Below are positions 57,698 through 64,000 of a stretch of 64,000 nucleotides of DNA, one piece after another. The number at the start of each line of letters is the position of its first letter. Position 1 is the first letter of the stretch. The position numbers and the translations under genes are program-made. The notes below the pieces were generated by a model. That model did no database searches and was not told the origin of the DNA. It saw only the letters and a program-made list of their open reading frames with translations. Source of the DNA: Macropodus opercularis (Eukaryota > Chordata > Actinopteri > Anabantiformes > Osphronemidae); contig CM061091.1 in the NCBI GenBank assembly GCA_030770545.1, positions 9,976,501-10,040,500 on the forward strand, written 5' to 3'.

Positions 57698-59340
57698 TTA
57701 ATAACATTTGCATTATTATTAGCATAATCATTTTAGCATTTATAGAGGCTCCATACATCAGTAGCTCTAATATCTGTTCCATTGTAGCTCCACAGAGTCG
57801 CTCTTATCTTTCAACACTGTTACCGTAATTATCACAAAAATCCCGCATTTAAAATCCAGTGACTGCTGATATGACCACGGAAATGCGAACAATGGCTCAC
57901 TTGACTGCAGTCCCAAATGGGTATACGTATTCTTTAGCCTTAACTACCTACTTGGAAACATGGTCTCAAAAATACAACAAACAAACAAACGATTGTCAAG
58001 CTGTCGACCTTACAACAGTATAGCCTACAATAAAAAGTTAATCTGTTAGGTTTGTGAGATAAATACATAGAGCGATGTAGGTTTGGTATATTTAGAAAAA
58101 TAACCGTACAAACCAGTGTCTTTAAATTTAATTCTTAAGCATATTCTGCTTGTATTTCAATGACTGTATTGTCTCAAAATATACTTTTTGCATGCAGATA
58201 CTAGATTTGCAAATTTGTGTCACCAAACACACAAAATAAATGTTTTGTAAATCTGTTTTTTGACATGCCTTCTATCCAACAGCTTAGCATGCTACATGGT
58301 GAACTGGACGCCTTGTCGTGTTGAATGGTTTTGATTTTTCAAGTAAAGAATGTCCTTTTATCTACATTTTGAATGATCGGACAGGTTGAATAGACTAACA
58401 AGTAATCAACAATGCTATCTAGTCAAGACAAGGCACAACAAGAGAAACAAAGCAAATTTATGAGCATGGATGACAGAAACTAAAAATCAGACTCGAATAA
58501 ACCATAAAACAAAAATCCCTTAAAGAACAGAAAATAACTGCCCAGCAGGAAAAACTACAATTTGGAAAATCTGGAAACATAAATTACTGCAAAGCAGGAG
58601 GTTAACAATTGGTCGATGGAAACATTAAATACTTTTAACAAAAAATGGCAGAGAAACCTACAATTTAAAATCTAGATCATCACTTTGAAGCAGGAATCTA
58701 ATGACTGGACTAAGAAAACTAAGTACAGACTAACCTGAGATCAAATACAAACGCTAGGTCAGGGAACAGGAGGACAAGGAGCAACATGAAGAAGACAAGG
58801 AAGACACACTAGCAACATTCAAACAGAGACCAAATATAGAAGCTTAATGACAGACAATGAGGCACCCCTGTGCCCCGTGGACTACCCCAGGTTGCTTCTG
58901 GGGCATAACCAATAGTGCCTCAGCTGGCCACAACTATCACAGTAAAGCATTTTTTGCATGATTCACTATGAAGCTTAATTTTTCATTTTTGAGAACAACA
59001 CTTTTTATCACAATTTAGTTAAATAACCGTGTTTGGAAAAGTATAAAGTATTAATTAAGTTGCAATCCATACAGAGATGACTGAAGAAATACCTGTTTGT
59101 GAAGACATTACTTAATTTTTCCCCCAAGTTTTTACATGTTTTTGTATTTTTGTGTGTTCAATACTGGTCTCTGTATACTACTGTATTTCATTTGTTTTTC
59201 ATACACACTCAGAGTCAAAGAAATAATTAGTGTTAATTCTTATTTAAAAAGCCGTTAGACTGTAGTTTTGCTTAGTCATGTAGTAGGCTGGTTTGCATTC
59301 CAGGCATCTGGAGGGTTAGGGTGGATGTTATAGGCAGCAT
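57698..59340. repeat. Intergenic DNA with an LTR-like stretch
   Basis: 57698-58380 shows nothing recognised. From about 58400 to 58941 the plus strand is A-rich ('gcccagcaggaaaaactaca', 'gcaaagcaggaggttaac') and ends 'ctggccacaactatcaca', in the style of the minus-oriented LTRs at 4853 and 24385. I could not find a left end or target duplication. Confidence 0.35.
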
Positions 59341-59441
59341 GTGATTGGACATGCAGTGGGCGGTACGTCTGTACAAAGTAAAACATCTGGAAACTCTTAC
59401 TGCTGTAACTCGGTAAGATTGAGTGGAGTACAAAAGAAAAG
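59341..59441 (+). promoter_or_regulatory. FAH proximal promoter candidate
   Basis: Upstream of the FAH start codon are ATTGG (59344-59348, a reversed CCAAT box) and GGGCGG (59358-59363, a GC box), with no clear TATA box. Spacing of about 80-100 bases from the ATG fits a compact promoter. This is inferred from motif content only. Confidence 0.4.
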
Positions 59442-61899
59442 ATGTCCTTTATAAAAGTAGATACAGCTTCGGATTTCTCCTTCCACAACCTCCCTTATGG
59501 AATATTCTCCACACCTGATAATGTAAGTGCATTTTACTGTTTTGTGTGTTTAGAGTTTGTTAACCAATAATACAAAATATTTTACTGACATTTTCTGTGG
59601 AGTTTTGTCAAGTCACAAGACCCATAGTTCAAAATAAAGAGTTCTGTCAGGAAGGAACTAATTGATTTCACTTTGGAAGGTTCTTATTATTAGGTTTTTA
59701 TTAGTTAAGAAATATGATTTAACCCCATGAAATTGCCCCAGAAGGGGGCAAGAGAGTGCATATCTAGATGTAGTAGCAGTTATCACAGAAGCACCAGAGT
59801 GACAAAGTCTGAATAAGATGGAGAAACACTGGTCTAAAGCAGAAGACAGTGATGATGTAACTGATGTGTTGTTATTTTAATAAGTCATTATCAGCTCTTG
59901 TAGCACTGTGGTTTGTAAAATACTAAAGCAATCATATACCACATCAAACACAACCCAAATGATAAATTGAGAACACAAAACAAAAAATGTCATAATTGCA
60001 TAACAATTATATATTCACTCTTGAACTTACCCCTATTACAATTGACTGAGGTTAAACTAATCATGGAAGCTGCAAAAGAGAGATTTTAAATCAATTGACA
60101 GATGCAGGTTTGATCAATTAATGAGAATGTCTTGTATTTCCCGCAGCCCAAACATCGCATTGGTGTTGCGATTGGAGACCAGATACTGGACCTCAGTGTA
60201 ATAAAGTCTTTGTTTCGAGGGCCTGTTATGTCCAGATGTCAGGATGTCTTTGACCAAGTGAGTTTAGTGACTTTAATAAGCAGGAATAAAAAGAGTATGT
60301 GCACTATCCTATTATTTAGATGTTTTCACCAATTCATCTATCTGTGCCTTACATTCAGAAGTTCTTGGTGTAAACAACATTTATTAATTTATTTATGATC
60401 CTTATAAGATAACTCGACCTGTATACAATACAATACAATACATATGTTTTCTATCTTGCTTTAAAAGCCCACACTGAATGCTTTCATGGCTCTTGGTTAC
60501 GAAGCCTGGAGCGAGGCTAGGAGGACCTTGCAGGTGTTGCTATCAGCCAATGAGAGCGTGTTGAGAGATGATGTAAGCCTTCAAAGCAGGTCAGTATGTT
60601 TAAAGTCTGTAGACATGTACACTTACACAATTCTTTACTTTGGGTGGTTATGTAACTTATCAATGTTTCAGTGGTTTAGTATTTGCTTACAATGTACACC
60701 ACAATTAAAGGTTCTTCATGAGTGTCATGCACTCTGAATTATTGCAAATATTATAAAGTGATTCATTATATAGTCTTGTAGATCTGCGCTTGGTATAATT
60801 ATCCAGACTTCAGTATGGATTTCCAGCTATAAAACCCATTTAGTAAATTGGCTTTATAATTTAACAGAAGTATATGTTGGTATATAAATAATTTGATTAG
60901 AGATCCTCAGTATCAGTTCAAAAATTTGTTATAGTAAAAACTGATTCTGTACATCCTGGAATTCTGTAACTTGTTTAATGTGTGTGATTACTTTCTGCCA
61001 TATTACCCTTATTGGCAGAACGTGAATAAATAAAATGTTTTTAATACAAAACAGGTACGATTCAAGAAACAAGTAACACTTATACTCTTATTGGTTCGCA
61101 CAAACTACTAAAAAGATTATAAGATTTTATAATTCTTCTAAGATTAGATTATAATAATCATAGTATAATATGTTCATACTCACATCTTAAAAATATTCTC
61201 TCACACATACATATGAAAATCTTTGATACTGAGAAGTGCTATCACACACACCTGAAAACACTCACACTAAGAAAAAATTGTCTTAAAGTTGGCTCACTTA
61301 TAATGAAAAATATAATTATTTAAAATTGTGTTTCCCACATGCACATTCAGCTCTTCATTTTAAACATTTCGTTCTAAAACATTGTATTGTAATTTAGAGT
61401 CGTACAGGCTAAGACATAGTGGCTGCCTGCTCTAACTGAAATGTTTGGTGGTGGTGGGATCTCTGTTCTGCAATTTATTTATTCATTACATTTAGTGTCT
61501 TTATATTAAATAGACAGAGTCTGGAAATGTCATTGCCCACAGTCACCAGACCCACCCCACTTTCAAAAAACATTAGACTGCTTTCAGCTAGGACTGCTGG
61601 GATGTTGAAAATTAAAAATACCATTTACACCCCCCGCCCCCAAGCATGCACTGTGCTTGGAACAGGCATGAAAAGGGGAGAGCTGTGTTTATGCAACCAC
61701 ATACAGTACTGTATAGTACAATACTGAATAGTGGAGATGAGGTTACACTACCTGGCAGGAGAATGCTAAACCATTATTTATTTTAGCCTTGTTCGGGTAG
61801 GTAAAAAAAAACGTTTCTTCATGTAAGCTTTTGTGCTTTGTCTTTATAGGGCATTTGTTCATTATAGTGCAGCCACCATGCACCTTCCTGCAGATATCG
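59442..61899 (+). CDS. fah: Fumarylacetoacetase (FAH), exons 1-4; gene runs past the window
   Basis: FAH carries out the last step of tyrosine breakdown in the cytosol, hydrolysing fumarylacetoacetate to fumarate and acetoacetate. Exons: 59442-59522 (MSFIKVDTASDFSFHNLPYG), 60147-60257 (HRIGVAIGDQILDLSVIKSL), 60468-60589 (TLNAFMALGYEAWSEAR) and 61850-61899 (AFVHYSAATMHLPADI). All splice sites are GT/AG and phases join, giving 364 nt or 121 codons plus one base. This is the N-terminal SH3-like domain and its link to the catalytic domain; the catalytic exons (human total 419 residues) lie beyond base 64000. No lesion was seen. The short fourth exon of 50 nt looks normal for this gene. Confidence 0.95.
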
Positions 61900-62199
61900 G
61901 TAAGCCTTTTTTCCAAGATTATACTTCTTTTCTTTTTTTTTTTTGTCAAACACCAGCACTGCAGGGGAAAAATCCACCTGATCGTTGATTTTCCTCTACA
62001 GGTTGCACTAGTCCTGTTATTGGTGGTATTTCTTTTGGATGTCGAAACATAACATAGGTGTGAAATATGAAAAAAATACATTGTTATGTTAGACTAACAT
62101 AGGGCACCACAACAGCATGATTAATCATTTTCTACACAAATAAATTGAAGGAAACTGGATTAGTTTTTGCGGAAAACCTGGGCTGATTCCAAGAGACTC

Positions 62200-62560
62200 A
62201 AGTCTTCAATGAAGGGGAGGGGATGAACATCAAGCATTTCTACATGAATAATTGGTAACAAACACTAACTGGAATATTAACCGTGGATACTAAGAGCTAG
62301 ATCTCAGGGAACAGGAGAATAAAGGCTGGGGGTTGGAGATGTGACATACTAGCAATTAAATAACAAATGACTAGGTATGAAACACCTGCGTTACCATGGC
62401 GTAGCTGAGGCCACAAAAGTTATCGGGTGCAGGAAACAAAGTCCACAGTCTAAACAAACAGTGCCTCAGCTGTTCAAATTACCAAATTGTTACACATACA
62501 GTAGAACCCACATAGAAGAAAGTGTCTGCTCCTCAACCACCTTAAATTATATAAATTAAA
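62200..62560. repeat. Possible LTR-like fragment in FAH intron 4
   Basis: The stretch has wording like the A-rich minus-oriented LTRs ('ctagatctcagggaacagga', 'gtgacatactagcaatta', 'gtgcctcagctgttc'). 'gtgcctcagctg' also occurs at 58916 in the other suspected LTR, suggesting one family. No ends could be defined. Confidence 0.3.
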
Positions 62561-62639
62561 AAGGGGAGTAACTCACAGGAATCTAGTAATAAAGAAAGAT
62601 AAATATTCTTACAAAACAACTTAATAATAAAACAGTTGC

Positions 62640-62995
62640 TGAAACATGGCTGTAACTACAATGAATATGGTAGTTTGAATGAGCCTGCTCCACCATGTTG
62701 TATTAATCATTACGTTAGAAGCACAGGTTGAGGTGGAAGAGTAGTAGCAATCTATCAAAAACAACATTCGATTAAGTCATGGCATTAATGAAAAAAATAT
62801 TCTTGACCCAGGAGTTCTAGCTAATTATAGGTCCAATATACCATTTATATTTAAAAAAAAAAACGTTAAAAAACAATGTGTCCACCTGCATCAAAATAAA
62901 ATACAGTATATAAAGATTTCCAGTCATGTTTTAGGGTACAGAAGAGTACAGAGACATCACTGGTGGAGGTCACCAATGATCTTCTGTACACTCAG
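62640..62995 (+). pseudogene. L2-like LINE fragment in FAH intron 4
   Basis: Decayed plus-strand reading. INHYVRSTG, a stop, then GGRVVAIYQ, resembles the endonuclease region INHHIHRSSGRGGGVAAIY of the L2 at 8800-13416. After an internal deletion come LDPGVLANYRSNIPFIF and YKDFQSCFRVQKSTETSLVE, resembling its reverse transcriptase. The identity is lower than for the other copies, so it is an older or different subfamily. Confidence 0.65.
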
Positions 62996-63121
62996 AGCCA
63001 GCTCTACCATTAGGCAAATATACTGTAGGTGGTTGCCTATGGCATAGAGCAAAGGGGAGGTGCCAAGAAAGAAAGGCAAAATTAGATTTTTGCTAAAATA
63101 TACAAAATACAGCATAAACAT

Positions 63122-63390
63122 TGTCACGGACCAAGCAGTAAGGCTAAGGAACTCAGGTTTAGCAGAAAGAAATTATAATTTATTAACACCTAAATAACAA
63201 TTAGCAATGCTACAGATCAAAAATAAAAAAAAAAACTAAACCCACATACATACATAATCTGAGGTCAACAAAAAAAGAGACATCAACCTAAGCCTAACAA
63301 AACATAACTGACCTGCCAATTAACATACAAGGAGGGTATATAAAGACAAAGGCCAGCCTATCCTGACAAACAGGGGGGTTAAAGAAATAT
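63122..63390 (-). repeat. LTR-like end, minus orientation
   Basis: TGTCACGGACCAAGCAGTAAGG begins a stretch with 'aatttattaac' shortly after (a minus-strand polyadenylation-type signal), as in the LTR at 24385. The right end is not defined. Confidence 0.4.
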
Positions 63391-63479
63391 ATTTAAACTA
63401 AATCCACTATAACTTAATACAAATTAAACTTAATACAAATACCAAATTAAATAAAGCAAATATTACATACTACCTATAC

Positions 63480-63940
63480 ACAGAAAGTGTTAGTGTTCCT
63501 GTGTTTGTATTTTATGCCCCTTGGGTTTGGTCTAGTAATGAATGTGTCTTGGGTTCTTGTGCTTGTTACTTGTCAATTTTGTGTTTGTTAATTGAAGTCT
63601 TTTGGAGTCTGTGTCTTGTCCCGTTCACTTAGTACTTAACTTCTCTATCTTCTCTATGTTCTAGTTCTGGTTCACTGTCTAGTTTTGTAGTCCTGAGTTT
63701 TGTTGTTAGAGTGTTGTATTTGTTTTGTCTCAGTTTGTAGCCCCGGGTTCTGTTTAGTGAGTAGTTACTGTGTTCGCCTGTAGAGATTGTTGCGTCACGT
63801 TCTTGTTTAGTTATTCACTTCTTTGTCACCCGTGTTTGCATCTAGTTCTTGTTTTGTGTTTTCCTTAAATTAAATCATCATTTATTCTTAAATCCTGAGT
63901 CTGTGGTCGTGCAAGTGGGTCCTCTCCATACAGTTTGTCA
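63480..63940 (+). repeat. LTR-like sequence, plus orientation
   Basis: T-rich text with 'cttaaattaaatcatcattt' and then 'gtctgtggtcgtgcaagtggg' and 'cctctccatacagtttgtca' looks like the 3' half of a fish LTR, ending TTTGTCA at 63940. The sequence after it ('tagtgggcgctggctctagg') could be the start of an internal region cut off by the window edge. Confidence 0.4.
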
Positions 63941-64000
63941 TAGTGGGCGCTGGCTCTAGGTCAAGCAGCCCTTTGTTAGTTAGGCGCCATCGTGTGGCGA

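Noticed and set aside
61900..64000. Search for FAH exon 5
   Set aside because: No stretch resembling the next conserved FAH block was seen; intron 4 apparently continues past the window.

Overview
This window is vertebrate, almost certainly teleost, nuclear DNA. Its genes have introns, it is AT-rich, and most of its length is non-coding sequence packed with transposon fragments typical of fish: an L2-type LINE in many copies, a chromodomain Gypsy element, solo LTRs and a Tc1 remnant. No rRNA, tRNA or CRISPR array was seen.

Four cellular genes can be supported. (1) A single-exon delta-type connexin lies on the minus strand at 22030-23217. (2) A complete nuclear lamin gene lies on the minus strand at 31058-40130. 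It has eleven coding exons giving 595 residues and ends in the prenylation box CAVM on its own 36-nt exon. The neighbourhood suggests it is the lamin LIII type that fishes and amphibians keep. (3) A complete three-exon MTHFS gene (5-formyltetrahydrofolate cyclo-ligase, 199 residues) lies at 47045-49887 on the plus strand. (4) The first four exons of FAH (fumarylacetoacetase) lie at 59442-61899 on the plus strand; the gene runs off the right edge. MTHFS and FAH are also neighbours on human 15q25, so this looks like conserved synteny. The four genes do not form one pathway: gap junction, nuclear lamina, folate metabolism and tyrosine breakdown.

Layout. 0-7 kb: Tc1 remnant, a long TAGA microsatellite, a probable solo LTR and otherwise featureless DNA. 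7-14 kb: an L2-like LINE of about 4.6 kb, near full length, inserted into an older L2 copy with a 7-bp target duplication. 14-21 kb: a solo LTR with a perfect target duplication, a LINE fragment, a GC-rich proline/alanine/histidine-coding repeat of unknown class, and another broken L2 copy. 22-23 kb: connexin. 24-30 kb: a second solo LTR with perfect target duplication, a broken multi-copy fish gene family, and a faint retroviral-type gag fossil. 31-40 kb: lamin, with L2 debris in its introns. 40-47 kb: local duplications, a 0.7-kb tandem array and a dead LINE whose 3' end module lies just upstream of MTHFS. 47-50 kb: MTHFS. 52-57.7 kb: a full-length but broken chromodomain Gypsy element with a matching 5-bp target duplication. 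59-62 kb: FAH exons 1-4. 62-64 kb: L2 and LTR fragments.

I found no convincing new biological system. The observations best worth checking are the nested L2 insertion, the apparent self-priming signature of the Gypsy element, the lamin CaaX micro-exon, the intronless delta connexin and the unclassified GC-rich repeat at 17.3-19.6 kb.
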